Source: Hyphomicrobiales bacterium (GTDB lineage: Bacteria; Pseudomonadota; Alphaproteobacteria; Rhizobiales; Afifellaceae). Taken from it: a stretch of DNA of 23,209 bases. Where the stretch lies: the NCBI GenBank assembly GCA_013812985.1, contig JACCSN010000635.1, forward strand, positions 1 through 23,209, read 5' to 3'. The notes below the pieces were generated by a model. It saw nothing but the letters and a program-made list of their open reading frames with translations, was not told where the DNA came from and did not search any database. Made by a program: the position numbers and the translations under genes. Of the stretch, positions 13,330-22,184 are shown piece by piece (the first letter of the stretch is position 1; every line of letters starts with the position of its first letter).

Positions 13330-15633
13330 TTATCGACCGGGATCGTCTGGCGCGAGGAATCGCAGCAGGCGGGCGGCATGCTTGCGGCCGGACTTCGCCA
13401 GGACCTCCTCCGGCGCATGTTTGAGAAGAATGCGCTCCCGCCGCGGCAGTCGCCAGCCGACTGCGATCTGGTAGGCGCCTAGCGCCAGCGACCTCGTCCA
13501 GCGCCGCGATGCGGAGATTTCCGTCCCGGCGTTTGCCGCCTGAAGCGAGGCCAGCCGTATCGCGCGCTGCATGGCTTCCAGGCCCCCGAATGAAGCGAAG
13601 ACAGGCGAATCAAGCGGCAGCAGCGATGCGTCGCGGCGCAGGAACACAGGCTTCGCCGTGACGCCGCGGATCTCGCGAAAATCGATCGTGGCTGAAGGTG
13701 GCGCGATGCGGCCCGCTTCGGGCGCCGGAGCAGCTTCCCAACTTCCCTCGCCGAAGGAATAGACCTTGTCGCGCAGGTAGTGGACGAAACGCAGCACCGT
13801 CTCGGCGTCCGGGGTCGAGGGTGCGTCGAGGCGCTCCAGAACCTCCTCCGGCCGTTGGGCCACCGCGGCAATGCCGGCCTGGCTATAGAAGGCTGTTCCC
13901 GCCGAGATGACGGGCTTGCCGAGAGCTGCTGCGAGCAGGCCGGGCGCGGAGCCGAAGCTCAGGACCACATCGGAGAGCTCAATCAGGTCGAGCAGGTGGG
14001 TAGAGCGGGGGGCGTGAATGGCGTCCGGCGTCGATGTATCGTTTCCACCAGATAGGCCATTGGAATAGACGATTTGCCAGCCAAGGCGCTTCAGTTCGGG
14101 CCCGAGCTCCCGCAATCGGCTCAGGAAGGTCTCATCGACCTGGTCCGTGACGGGACGCGAACTCGCGGGGTCGGTCCCGGCGTCCCGGAGGGAAACGAAG
14201 AGCACCTTCCGGCCTCCTGAAAGCCCGAGAGCCAAGCGCGCGACCTCCGGCCCGGCGCGGGCGTTTGCGGGGTTGACGCCCCCGGCTTTCAGATTGGCGA
14301 GATACTGGAGCGTGGCCGCGCGTGCCTCGTTGGGCAGCGGAAAATCCCAGTTCTCGCGGTCATAGGTCCGGCTGTCGGCCTCGAACCCGTCGGGATCGAA
14401 AAACCAGCTGCCCGGCAGGGCGCCCCTGCCGAAGGCGAGGAACGGAACGGATGCGCCCCGAACCGCCTGGTATGCGCGCATCCGTTCCGGGCTCGCGTGC
14501 GGATCGGCGACGAGGATGCGGTCGATTTGTTTGTCGCTGAACGCCTGGAGAATCTGATCCGGCCGATCCGTCTCACCGGCATCCATGAAGGTCAGCGTGC
14601 CGAACAGCGGGAGCGCGGCGCGGAGCGCTTCCAGCTCGGGAGCACCTTGCTGCAATAAGAACAGCGTCCGCCCGCGGCTTGGATCCGGCAAAGGCGGTGG
14701 GTGCGCGCCGGTACGGTCGAACTGCTGCATGCGCCGGCGCAGCAGCCGAAAGTTCCTTTTCCTGCGCCGGTTGTAGTCGCGTGACGGGCGGGACGGGTGG
14801 TGGAGATGGACGAGGAACAAGCCGCTTTGGAAAGCCTCGATGCCGAAAAGCGCGAAAGCGGCGCGGAAGCCTCGGTAGGCGGTGATCCCGTTGTCCTTGA
14901 AGTCCACGTAATAAGCGGGCGGTCGCGGGGCTCTTGGCATGGTGGCGGCGATACGGTGCAGGAGCTCAAAGTCTTCCGCGCCGTGGCCGAAGAAGCTTTC
15001 GTCGTGCCCGCCGAGCGCCAGATAATGGAGCCGGTTGGCGACCATGCACGAGCTTGCATAGGCGATCGAGACGCTCACGCCGCTCGTCTCGTCGAGGGCT
15101 CTGTGGCGAAAAGCAGCGTGATGCAAAGGAAATTCGGCGGCGCGCTCCGCCGCCAGATAGTCGCGCGTGCCGGTCTCACTCAGGAAGATCACCGGCACGC
15201 AGAAGAAGCGGTCGAAGGCGACCGCCAGCTCGCGCCTGCCGATCTCCGCCGCGATGGCCTCGTAGGTGGAACGCGGCGCCAGGAAATCGATGTCGTTGAA
15301 GAGGATGACAGGCGCTCGCGCCGCCATGACGCCGAGGTCGCGGGCCTTGCCGATGGAGAAGGGCTCGTCCTCGCAATCGACCCGGACGAGCCGCGCCGCG
15401 CCGCCGGCCTCGCGCACAATGGATTGAAGCTTGGGGCGCGATTCCGCGCGCGTGCCGTAATCCACGATCAGGATCTCGAAGGGCCCGGCGGGGATCGTCG
15501 CGAGGATGCGCGTGAGCCTTTCCTCCCATCGGAAGAGGGCAGGGGAGACGCGCAGCGGGATGACGATGGTGGCGGCAGGGGCGCTTGGCCCAGCCGTGAG
15601 GTTCGGCGCGTCGGCCGCGCTGGCGTCCGTCAT
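13330..15633 (-). CDS. Fusion of a GT2-type glycosyltransferase and a capsule-synthase-like domain
   Basis: This is a 767-aa cytoplasmic protein of two halves. The N-terminal half (about 20-300) is a GT-A glycosyltransferase like the galactosyl/chondroitin-polymerase type. It has [20 protein letters not shown], a DxD-like NDIDF at 113-117 for the metal and nucleotide-sugar, and [17 protein letters not shown] at 208-224, the acceptor-side motif of that group. The C-terminal half (about 320-640) resembles KpsC/KpsS capsule enzymes: [28 protein letters not shown], and [20 protein letters not shown] with FYSQAG at 582-587. That half lacks the KLHPD motif of KpsC. The start at 15633 has AAGGCGG upstream. 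The gene is divergent from rmlB and convergent with the DUF1501 gene. Chain elongation or linker transfer in capsule synthesis is the likely role. Confidence 0.8.
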   Translation of the reverse strand: MTDASAADAPNLTAGPSAPAATIVIPLRVSPALFRWEERLTRILATIPAGPFEILIVDYGTRAESRPKLQSIVREAGGAARLVRVDCEDEPFSIGKARDLGVMAARAPVILFNDIDFLAPRSTYEAIAAEIGRRELAVAFDRFFCVPVIFLSETGTRDYLAAERAAEFPLHHAAFRHRALDETSGVSVSIAYASSCMVANRLHYLALGGHDESFFGHGAEDFELLHRIAATMPRAPRPPAYYVDFKDNGITAYRGFRAAFALFGIEAFQSGLFLVHLHHPSRPSRDYNRRRKRNFRLLRRRMQQFDRTGAHPPPLPDPSRGRTLFLLQQGAPELEALRAALPLFGTLTFMDAGETDRPDQILQAFSDKQIDRILVADPHASPERMRAYQAVRGASVPFLAFGRGALPGSWFFDPDGFEADSRTYDRENWDFPLPNEARAATLQYLANLKAGGVNPANARAGPEVARLALGLSGGRKVLFVSLRDAGTDPASSRPVTDQVDETFLSRLRELGPELKRLGWQIVYSNGLSGGNDTSTPDAIHAPRSTHLLDLIELSDVVLSFGSAPGLLAAALGKPVISAGTAFYSQAGIAAVAQRPEEVLERLDAPSTPDAETVLRFVHYLRDKVYSFGEGSWEAAPAPEAGRIAPPSATIDFREIRGVTAKPVFLRRDASLLPLDSPVFASFGGLEAMQRAIRLASLQAANAGTEISASRRWTRSLALGAYQIAVGWRLPRRERILLKHAPEEVLAKSGRKHAARLLRFLAPDDPGR

Positions 15634-15770
15634 CTCATACCGCCTTGGGCCACCGGGTTAGCTCCTGTTGCCGCCGACCGCGCGCAAGGGATACATCGCC
15701 CCGTGCCGCAAGTCTCTCATCGCCGAACCGGCCAGCGCGCCGCCGAGCGCCACCTCCGGAGGGATGGATC

Positions 15771-16844
15771 GTGCGCATCCTGGTGACCGGCGGGGCGGGG
15801 TTTGTCGGCAGCACGCTTGTCCGCCACCTGATCCAGGAGACCGGCCACTCGGTGCTCAATGTCGACAAGCTGACCTACGCGGCGACGTGCGCATCGCTTG
15901 CAGCGGTCGCAAACCATCCGCGCTACGAATTTTTGCGGGGCGATATCCGCGACCAAGCCTTGCTGGCGGACGCCTTCCGGCGCTTTCGGCCCGAGGCGGT
16001 CATGCATCTCGCGGCGGAGACGCATGTCGATCGCTCGATTGACGGTCCGGAGGTCTTCGTGGAGACCAACGTGGCGGGGACGCTTCGCCTGCTGGAGGCT
16101 GCGCGCGCCTATTGGATCGAGCTTGAGTCCGGGCCCAAGGCGGCGTTTCGCTTCCACCACGTTTCCACCGACGAGGTTTTCGGCGCGCTCGCGCCGGACG
16201 ATCCGCCGTTCTCGGAACGCTCGCCGCACCGGCCGAGCTCGCCTTACGCGGCCAGCAAAGCGGCGGCGGACCATCTCGTCCGGGCGTGGGGCCAGACCTA
16301 TGGCCTGCCGATCCTGACGACGCATTCGAGCAACAATTTCGGCCCGTACCAATTCCCGGAAAAGCTGATCCCCCTGATGATCCTGAAGGCGCTCCGCGGC
16401 GAGCCCTTGCCGGTCTACGGCAACGGCGGGAACATCCGCGACTGGCTGTTCGTGGAGGATCATGCGGAGGCGCTGGCGAGGGTGGTGGAGAGCGGCAGGC
16501 CGGGCGAGACCTATCTGATCGGCGGCGCCGCCGAGCGGACGAACCTCAACGTGGTGCTCTCCGTCACCGAGCTCCTCGACGAGCTGGCGGCTCCTCTCGC
16601 GTCAGGCAAGAAGCGCGCCGAACTCGTTGCCTTCACACTCGATCGCCCCGGCCATGATTTTCGCTATGCGCTGGACTGCGGCAAGGTGGAGCGGGAGCTT
16701 GGCTGGCGGCCGCGTCGGAGCTTCGATGCCGGCCTGCGGCGGACAGTGGTGTGGTTTCTGGAGAACGAGAGCTGGTGGGGTCCGCTCGTTCAGCGCTACG
16801 GCGGCGAACGCCTCGGCGTTTCTTCAAGGCCCGATTCCGCCTGA
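15771..16844 (+). CDS. rmlB: RmlB-type dTDP-glucose 4,6-dehydratase
   Basis: This is a 357-aa short-chain dehydrogenase/reductase-fold enzyme that converts dTDP-glucose to dTDP-4-keto-6-deoxyglucose, the entry step to rhamnose and other deoxysugars. It has the NAD-binding GGAGFVG at residues 7-13, the catalytic HVSTDEVFG with Thr133-Asp134-Glu135, YAASK with Tyr159 and Lys163, and the RmlB-typical [17 protein letters not shown] and [20 protein letters not shown]. Length is normal. The start is GTG at 15771 behind GGAGGG at 15758-15763; the open frame upstream is not RmlB-like. RmlA, RmlC and RmlD are not in the window, so the final sugar cannot be told. The last 49 bp overlap the convergent gene at 16796. 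Other NDP-sugar 4,6-dehydratases are possible. Confidence 0.9.
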   Translation: MRILVTGGAGFVGSTLVRHLIQETGHSVLNVDKLTYAATCASLAAVANHPRYEFLRGDIRDQALLADAFRRFRPEAVMHLAAETHVDRSIDGPEVFVETNVAGTLRLLEAARAYWIELESGPKAAFRFHHVSTDEVFGALAPDDPPFSERSPHRPSSPYAASKAAADHLVRAWGQTYGLPILTTHSSNNFGPYQFPEKLIPLMILKALRGEPLPVYGNGGNIRDWLFVEDHAEALARVVESGRPGETYLIGGAAERTNLNVVLSVTELLDELAAPLASGKKRAELVAFTLDRPGHDFRYALDCGKVERELGWRPRRSFDAGLRRTVVWFLENESWWGPLVQRYGGERLGVSSRPDSA

Positions 16845-17743
16845 GTCTCCTCCCGCGCGCAAGAATCGTCGTCGCCGCCTGAAGCGAGCGTGGCGAGGCC
16901 TGCCGGCAGGGCCTGATGCGCGGGCAGGCCGGTGCGGTCCATCTGGCGCTTCAGCCAGCGCACATGGACGAGCCGCACTTCGACCGGGATGCGCGGCAGC
17001 CTCAGCACCCGCGCGATCGCAGTCCGGTGCTTGCCGCCGAGGTGCCGCACCAATTCGCCCGTCTCGGTGACGGCGACGCCGATGTCGCGCTCGGCGCGGT
17101 CGATGCCGCGCGGCCGGGCGGCCCGATGCGTTGAACTGCTGGTTTGCAGCCGGCCCAGCTCGCGTCTCGGCAGGATCCCGTGCTGTCGCATGCTGGCCGC
17201 CAGATCCGCGCAATAGCGGAAATAGGCGTCTATCTCCGCGACGCCGGCCAGCACGATACCGTTCCGCACCGCCGGCTGGCCGAGCTCGGCGCGGCGCAGC
17301 AGGCTCTGGTAGGCGGCGATCCGGCGGAACTCCAGGTCGGCCCGGACAAGCTGGCCCATCTCGCGGTGGATGGGCGATTTCCGCAAGCTCAGCACGGCGC
17401 CCGACCAATCCGCAGCGTCGAGGAAGGATGCGCCGATCCAGCGCGCGCCGCGATGATCCGCCACGAAGTCGCTCAACCGCCGCTGAAGGGAACGCGGTTC
17501 GACCCACAGATGCAGCGCGCCGCCGAAATACCAGAAGGCGTGAGCGGGCGCGATCCCCGCCGCGTCGGGGCGCTCCAGGAGAGCCGCGACAGCGGCGTCG
17601 AATCGCCGGGGGAACAGCAGGCTCGATCCAAGCAACGGGGCGGTCAGGCGCGCATGCGACAAGACATAGGACGCCAGGCGCGGCGGCTGCGCTTCCGGCG
17701 GCACTTTGCGGTAGCGGAACGGGATTTCCGGATGAGCTGTCAT
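16796..17743 (-). CDS. Hypothetical protein with a ParB-like C-terminal motif, in the capsule operon
   Basis: This is a 315-aa protein of unknown function. The middle (about 85-200) is helical and charged. Residues 221-263 read [20 protein letters not shown], then [20 protein letters not shown] with H and W shortly after. This resembles ParB/Spo0J-fold proteins, in which a strand-turn-GxHR-helix unit binds a nucleotide, here with GGKHR in place of DGxHR. The C-terminal 40 residues look disordered. It starts 8 bp after the kpsC stop, so it is almost surely in the same operon. Its 3' end overlaps rmlB by 49 bp on the opposite strand. A sugar-modifying kinase or other nucleotide-dependent step in polysaccharide synthesis is conceivable, but no catalytic role can be stated. 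Confidence 0.65.
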   Translation of the reverse strand: MTAHPEIPFRYRKVPPEAQPPRLASYVLSHARLTAPLLGSSLLFPRRFDAAVAALLERPDAAGIAPAHAFWYFGGALHLWVEPRSLQRRLSDFVADHRGARWIGASFLDAADWSGAVLSLRKSPIHREMGQLVRADLEFRRIAAYQSLLRRAELGQPAVRNGIVLAGVAEIDAYFRYCADLAASMRQHGILPRRELGRLQTSSSTHRAARPRGIDRAERDIGVAVTETGELVRHLGGKHRTAIARVLRLPRIPVEVRLVHVRWLKRQMDRTGLPAHQALPAGLATLASGGDDDSCAREETQAESGLEETPRRSPP

Positions 17744-17751
17744 CGCGGCGC

Positions 17752-19818
17752 TTAAGCGTGACCCCGCACCAACGACTTCACGCTGCGGCCCACATGGATG
17801 CCGCGCGCCAGCCAGATCTGGCCGAAGCGCAGCAAGGCCCTCGCGCCGACCTGATCGGCGCCGGCGGCGCCCAGCCGATCGACCAGAAGCTCCGGTTCGC
17901 AGGGGAGGTTCGTGCGCGGGTCGAGATAAAGCGGGTAGAGGATGAGCGCCGCTGCGACCAGCTCATCGAGGCTCGCCTTGCGGGTGCGTGACGCGGCCGG
18001 CTGGAGATCCTCCGTCAGCCCCCAGCCGGAATAGAAGGGCTGGCCGTGGGTGGCGACGGGTTTGCCGCGGAGCAGCGCCTCGAAGCCTGCGAGAGAGGTC
18101 ATGGTCTCAAGCCGGTCGCACGCTTCGATAAGCTGGAGGATCGATGCGTTGCGGGCCACCGCGTCGGCGAATCGGGCGATCGCGGCGGGCGGGATGCGGC
18201 CGCGGCGGAACCCGGCCTCCACATCGGGGTGCGGTTTGTAGAGGACGAAGGCGTTCGGGTGGCGTGCGCGCGCCGCCGCCAGCAAGTCGATATTGCGCCG
18301 CATCGCGGGAGAGCCGAGCCGGATCGACGCGTCGTCCTCCACCTGGCCGGGAACGAGGACGACGGGGCGCCCGCCGCTGTCGATCCTGAACGCGGCATTG
18401 GAGCCGACATTGTATTTCGTCGTGCCGCGGGCGACGAGCGTCTCCCGCAGCCGGCGGGCCCGCTCCAGAATCTGGCTCGGGAACTCGCCAGCTTCGATCA
18501 TGGCCTCAAGGTCGCTCGTTCGGGTTGCATCGTAGTAGATGCCGCGCCTGTCGAAAGCCAAGGAGAGCGGCGGGACGAAGGAGGCCCCCAGCCCGGCCGA
18601 GCGGACGAAGCCGTCCTCGGCGCGCACGACGTCGATCCCTGCCTGCTCGCAAGCGGCCTCGAAGGAGCGGCTGGTCCGCGAAGCCCAGGTAACGATCTGG
18701 GCGCCCTGCGCCTTGGCCAGCCGGATCGCCCGCGACGGCGTCGGAGCATAGAGGGGAGGGCCATTCGGGCTGTCGAGCAAGCGGTTGAATGCCGGCCGCT
18801 TCCAGCGTGTGATCCCGAAGCAGACCGAGCGTCGCGGCTGGCTGAAGAACCGGTCGCGCAGCCAGGCCAGCTGGTCGATGGCGCGTTCGAATGTCGTTTC
18901 CTCGCGCGAATAGGCGTCGAGATAGCGCGCGTAGCGCAGGTAATAGGCCGCGAACAGCTGGAGCGGCGTGGCTTGGCCCGGCCGTGCCGCCCGCGGCCGC
19001 CGGTCGTCGGTGAAGCCCCAGCCGGCGTAGAACGGCGAGCCGAAGCAGACCACCTCCTTGCCCGCCAAGGCGGCTTCGAAGCCCAGGCCCGACGAGACGG
19101 TGTAGACCTTGTCCACGGCGTCGAGGAGGCTCCACGGATTGATCTGCTCGGCAACAAGCTTCACGCGGCCGGTCTGCTTCAGGCCGGAGAAATATCCGGC
19201 CCGCCTCCCCGAGAGCACGTCGGGATGAAGCTTGACAATGACTTCCGATTCGGGGTTCTCGGCGACCGCGGCCTGAAGCATGCCGTCGAAGGAGCCGGCA
19301 TCGGCCAAGCCGCCGCGAATCGAGGCGTCATCCCTGACCTGGTCAAGGACGAGAACGCGGCTCGCGCCGACCGTCAGAGCAAGCTCCTCGGCGCTCCGCT
19401 CGGAGCCGGAATTGTATTTCGACAGGCGGAGCCGCCTGATCTCGTCACGCGCCGCGACGGCCCGGTTCGCAATCGCGGGCGTGAACCATTGGTGGTCGAG
19501 AATGAGCCCGATGAGATCGGACGGGCTTGTTGCATCGTAGTAGATCCCCGAGCGGTCCATCACCAGGCTCAACGGCGGCTCCGCGGGGCCGGGCCGAACG
19601 GAGCGCAACGGTCCGTCCTCGAACGCCACGTAAGGCACGGCTCGGCGGGACGCCAGGCGGCGGGCGCGATCGGCGGTCGCGGCGAAGCCCCAGCCGGCCA
19701 CGGCGTCGAAGGCGGGCCGCGGAAAGCTGTCCCAGCGGACCGGCTGCATCGCCGATACAGCGGCGACCTCGCGCCGCAACCTCCACAGGCCGGCTGTCAG
19801 GACAGCGATTTTCTGCAT
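17752..19818 (-). CDS. kpsC: KpsC-type capsule beta-Kdo transferase with two GT modules
   Basis: This is a 688-aa cytoplasmic enzyme. KpsC adds the alternating beta-Kdo linker residues to the lipid anchor of group 2-type capsules. The protein is an internal duplication. Module 1 (about 30-330) has EDGPLRSV, PPLSLVMDRSGIYYDAT, KLHPD at 196-200, SSGLGFEAALAGK and FYAGWG at 263-268. Module 2 (about 345-640) repeats EDGFVRSAGLG, PPLSLAFDRRGIYYDAT, KPHPD at 528-532, TSLAGFEALLRGKPV and FYSGWG at 595-600. Both modules keep the sequence motifs of an active enzyme, and length matches the family. The start at 19818 begins MQKIAVLTAGLWR. It is the first gene of a minus-strand operon with the ParB-like gene and is divergent from kpsS across 440 bp. 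Confidence 0.92.
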   Translation of the reverse strand: MQKIAVLTAGLWRLRREVAAVSAMQPVRWDSFPRPAFDAVAGWGFAATADRARRLASRRAVPYVAFEDGPLRSVRPGPAEPPLSLVMDRSGIYYDATSPSDLIGLILDHQWFTPAIANRAVAARDEIRRLRLSKYNSGSERSAEELALTVGASRVLVLDQVRDDASIRGGLADAGSFDGMLQAAVAENPESEVIVKLHPDVLSGRRAGYFSGLKQTGRVKLVAEQINPWSLLDAVDKVYTVSSGLGFEAALAGKEVVCFGSPFYAGWGFTDDRRPRAARPGQATPLQLFAAYYLRYARYLDAYSREETTFERAIDQLAWLRDRFFSQPRRSVCFGITRWKRPAFNRLLDSPNGPPLYAPTPSRAIRLAKAQGAQIVTWASRTSRSFEAACEQAGIDVVRAEDGFVRSAGLGASFVPPLSLAFDRRGIYYDATRTSDLEAMIEAGEFPSQILERARRLRETLVARGTTKYNVGSNAAFRIDSGGRPVVLVPGQVEDDASIRLGSPAMRRNIDLLAAARARHPNAFVLYKPHPDVEAGFRRGRIPPAAIARFADAVARNASILQLIEACDRLETMTSLAGFEALLRGKPVATHGQPFYSGWGLTEDLQPAASRTRKASLDELVAAALILYPLYLDPRTNLPCEPELLVDRLGAAGADQVGARALLRFGQIWLARGIHVGRSVKSLVRGHA

Positions 19819-20258
19819 CGAGCCGGGGGTCTACATTGGCGCGCCGCTTTGCGGAAGGCCGCTTGGCGCGAACGGGCGCGCGCCCAGGCAGCGGAGGCGC
19901 GGGCCAGCGGAGCCGGACCGCACCGGGGCGGGGCGATTCCCCGGCGGGTCGAGCTCCGAAGGCCGAATCACCTCAAATTTCACTAAATTCGCGATGTTTC
20001 CAGTCATGGCAAAGAACCCGGCCAAACTTTCTAAGCTGCCAGCGACGGCGGGAGATCCGGTCCGCAAAGCTCATGCAAAACTGCAACAGCTGTGCTCTTT
20101 CCGGCTGCCGGCGGGCCTAAAAAGGGCAGAATCCAGCCAGGCGGAGTTGATGAACCGCAACCGCGTGATACAGGTGTGATCGCGCCAAGACCATTTCGGG
20201 TGCCGAGGGATGGCATGCACCTGAGCTGCGAGCGAGACGTGTCGACGGGGTGGGGCCA
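19819..20258. other. Divergent kpsC-kpsS promoter region
   Basis: These 440 bases hold no convincing gene. The part nearest kpsC is very GC-rich. An AT-richer island at about 19965-20040 (runs such as CTCAAATTTCACTAAATT) is the best candidate for the divergent promoters. The 5' leader of kpsS, from about 20040 to 20258, would be long. I cannot assign -35/-10 boxes. Confidence 0.4.
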
Positions 20259-21569
20259 ATGGGTGTGAGTTTCGGCACAAAACGTTCCTTTCTGTTTCTG
20301 CAGGGCATCTCGTCTCCCTTCTTCGTGCGCCTGGCGCGCGAGATCGCCGAAAGCGGCCATTCCGTTCATCGGGTGAATATCTGCGGCGGCGACCGGGTGT
20401 TCTGGCCGCGGCTCGGCGCGGTCGACTTTCGCGGGCGCTTCTCCGATTGGCGCAAGTTCCTCGGCGCCTACCTGCACGATTCCGGCGTCACCGACGTCAT
20501 TCTCTTCGGTGATTGCCGCCCCTATCACCGGGTGGCCGTGGATCTGGCCCGTTCGCGCAGCATCACCGTCCATGTTTTCGAGGAAGGCTATTTCCGTCCT
20601 GACTGGATCACGCTGGAGCGGGACGGAACCAACGCCTATTCCAACCTGCCGCGCGATCCCCGCTCCGTGCAGCGCGCCGCGAAGAATCAGCCGGCCGGGG
20701 ATGTCACCCCGCAGTCCGTGAGCGGCGGCTTTTCGAAGCGGGTTCGCTGGGAAGCGATGAACCAGCTGTCGACCTTCCTGCTGTCGCCCGCTTTCCCGCA
20801 TTACCGGCGCCATCGGGCGCATCATCCGCTGGCCGAATGCGGCGGCTGGCTGAAGCGCCTGGCGAAGCGGCCGCTGGAGCGCCGCTACACGGACCGGGTT
20901 TCCGATTTCCTTGCCCAGGCCGAGCGGCCCTTCTACCTGCTGCCGCTGCAGCTTGAGACCGACTACCAGATCCGTCGTCACTCCGGCTTCAAGAGCATGA
21001 TCGAGGTGATGGAGACCGTGCTGGAATCCTTCGCCCGCAAGGCGCCGGTCGACGCCATGATGGTGGTCAAGCTGCATCCGCTCGACAACGGGTTGGTGAA
21101 CTGCCGCAAGCACGCCCACAAGATCGCCCGCCGCCTGGGGCTCAGGGGCCGGGTCTTCGTGATCGACGGGGGCCACCTGCCGACGCTCCTCTCGCAGGCG
21201 CAGGGCGTGGTCGTCGTCAACAGCACGACCGGGCTTTCGGCGCTGCACCATCACCGCCCCACCAAGGTGCTCGGCCGCGCCGTCTTCGACATGCCAGGGC
21301 TGACCTTCCAGGGCTCCCTCGATCGCTTCTGGAACGAGAAGACACAGCCGGACATGGAGCTGTTCCGCGCCTTCCGGCGGGTCGTGGTTCGGCGGGCTCA
21401 GGTCAATGGCAGCTTCTTCACCGAAGCCGGAATGACGCTGGCCATCGAGGGCGCCATCGCGCGCATGGGCGTGGTCCCCGTCGCGGTGCAAGCGACGTAT
21501 GTCGCCCGTCCCGAGCTGGAGGATGCGGGCATGGCGGGCGCCGAATCGGCCATCGTGTTCCGCCAGTAA
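20259..21569 (+). CDS. kpsS: KpsS-type capsule initiating beta-Kdo transferase
   Basis: This is a 436-aa protein of the KpsS family, which adds the first beta-Kdo to the lyso-phosphatidylglycerol anchor of capsular polysaccharide. Family segments are clear: FLFLQGISSPFFVRLAREI at residues 11-29, HRVNICGGDRVFWP, ILFGDCRPYHRVA at 81-93, FEEGYFRPDWITLE at 107-120, then LPLQLETDYQIRRHS, VVKLHPLDNGL and VVVNSTTGLSALHH, the last corresponding to the nucleotide-sugar site of this GT fold. Length is as expected. The ATG at 20259 is preferred over a GTG at 20250, with a run of Gs upstream. It stands alone on the plus strand, divergent from kpsC, and is followed by a long gene-free stretch. Confidence 0.9.
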   Translation: MGVSFGTKRSFLFLQGISSPFFVRLAREIAESGHSVHRVNICGGDRVFWPRLGAVDFRGRFSDWRKFLGAYLHDSGVTDVILFGDCRPYHRVAVDLARSRSITVHVFEEGYFRPDWITLERDGTNAYSNLPRDPRSVQRAAKNQPAGDVTPQSVSGGFSKRVRWEAMNQLSTFLLSPAFPHYRRHRAHHPLAECGGWLKRLAKRPLERRYTDRVSDFLAQAERPFYLLPLQLETDYQIRRHSGFKSMIEVMETVLESFARKAPVDAMMVVKLHPLDNGLVNCRKHAHKIARRLGLRGRVFVIDGGHLPTLLSQAQGVVVVNSTTGLSALHHHRPTKVLGRAVFDMPGLTFQGSLDRFWNEKTQPDMELFRAFRRVVVRRAQVNGSFFTEAGMTLAIEGAIARMGVVPVAVQATYVARPELEDAGMAGAESAIVFRQ

Positions 21570-21685
21570 AGCGGGCGGCGCGACGCTCTGGCCGGGCGTA
21601 ACTCACCAACCCAAGAACAATCGGCCGGCGCGCAAGCACACCGCCGGATTTTTCGCCTGACGGCGCGCGAGAGCAGCGCGGGTAA

Positions 21686-21728
21686 CCTTGTCCCTGGTGG
21701 GAGAAGGTGTCTGCGGAGCAGACGGATG
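21686..21728 (+). repeat. Interspersed palindromic repeat, copy 1 (RIME-like)
   Basis: It contains two hairpins. The first is CCTT-G-TCCC / GGGA-G-AAGG at 21686-21707. The second is GTCTGC-GGA-GCAGAC at 21709-21723, followed by GGATG. Its 30-base core (21699-21728) matches the reverse complement of 21933-21962 at 28 positions. Strings of this kind (CTCATCCG..., ACCTTCTCCC) are familiar as abundant intergenic elements in Rhizobiales genomes. Confidence 0.75.
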
Positions 21729-21819
21729 TGCCCCCCGCCCACGTTGCCGGAAACCATGCTCATCCCATGCTTCAAGAGAGATCGGGCGCCTTGGCGGCGC
21801 GCTTGATGCGCGGTTACTC

Positions 21820-21885
21820 GAGCCGCTTGCAGACCCCTTCGTGGAGCTCCTCGGATGAGAGGAGCGATCCCCTCAAAAGCGGCTC
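21820..21885. other. Nested stem-loop
   Basis: The outer arms GAGCCGCTT (21820-21828) and AAGCGGCTC (21877-21885) are exact reverse complements. Inside them GCTCCTC (21846-21852) and GAGGAGC (21859-21865) form a 7-bp stem with a 6-base loop. Two concentric perfect stems in 66 bases suggest a folded RNA or a protein-binding cruciform. Confidence 0.5.
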
Positions 21886-21932
21886 CAATTGGCTGCGCTG
21901 GAGCCCGGTTTCAATCGCTTCGCGACACCCCT

Positions 21933-21975
21933 CATCCGTCCGCTCCGCGGACACCTTCTCCCGCGAGGGGAGAAC
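21933..21975 (-). repeat. Interspersed palindromic repeat, copy 2 (RIME-like), inverted
   Basis: Copy 2 lies in the opposite orientation to copy 1, about 200 bp away. It has GTCCGC-TCC-GCGGAC at 21938-21952 and a second hairpin TTCTCCC / GGGAGAA with loop GCGAG at 21956-21974. The two differences from copy 1 in the core fall at paired positions of the first stem and preserve pairing. Confidence 0.75.
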
Positions 21976-22184
21976 GTTGACGAGCGCCGAGCCACCCCTT
22001 CGCGAGTGATACTGCAAGGGAAGGGACACGTCGATCTGCTCGATCCGCCGGCAGCCTGGCGCTTGCCGAGATCGTCGCGAAGCGCCGCAGAACTGCCGGA
22101 CGCAACACCAGCGATGGCGTGAAATTGGATTCGGCGCGGGGTCGGACCTCTGTCGGAAAGAGACCCGGCGTAGGGCAGTCTCGG

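Larger units (their letters stand above)
21570..22184. other. 615-bp gene-free region rich in inverted repeats
   Basis: No frame here looks coding. The region carries three structured elements, listed separately: two copies of one repeat in opposite orientation and a nested stem-loop between them. It separates kpsS from the convergent polysaccharide-export gene, so terminators for both are expected. I do not see a T-run terminator. Confidence 0.5.

Noticed and set aside
12057..13418. A 453-codon minus-strand frame over the DUF1501 gene
   Set aside because: DUF1501 motifs and the Tat signal are on the plus strand, and the antisense translation has no recognisable domain.
18046..19986. A 646-codon open frame antisense to kpsC
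   Set aside because: The kpsC frame carries both duplicated capsule-enzyme modules; the opposite frame has only biased, repeat-like composition.
19994..20179. A 61-codon plus-strand frame in the kpsC-kpsS spacer
   Set aside because: It has no ribosome-binding site and no familiar sequence, and it lies in the AT-richer promoter island. A leader peptide is not excluded but is unsupported.
20031..21491. A 486-codon minus-strand frame over kpsS
   Set aside because: KpsS family motifs are continuous on the plus strand; the antisense frame has the usual high-GC shadow composition.
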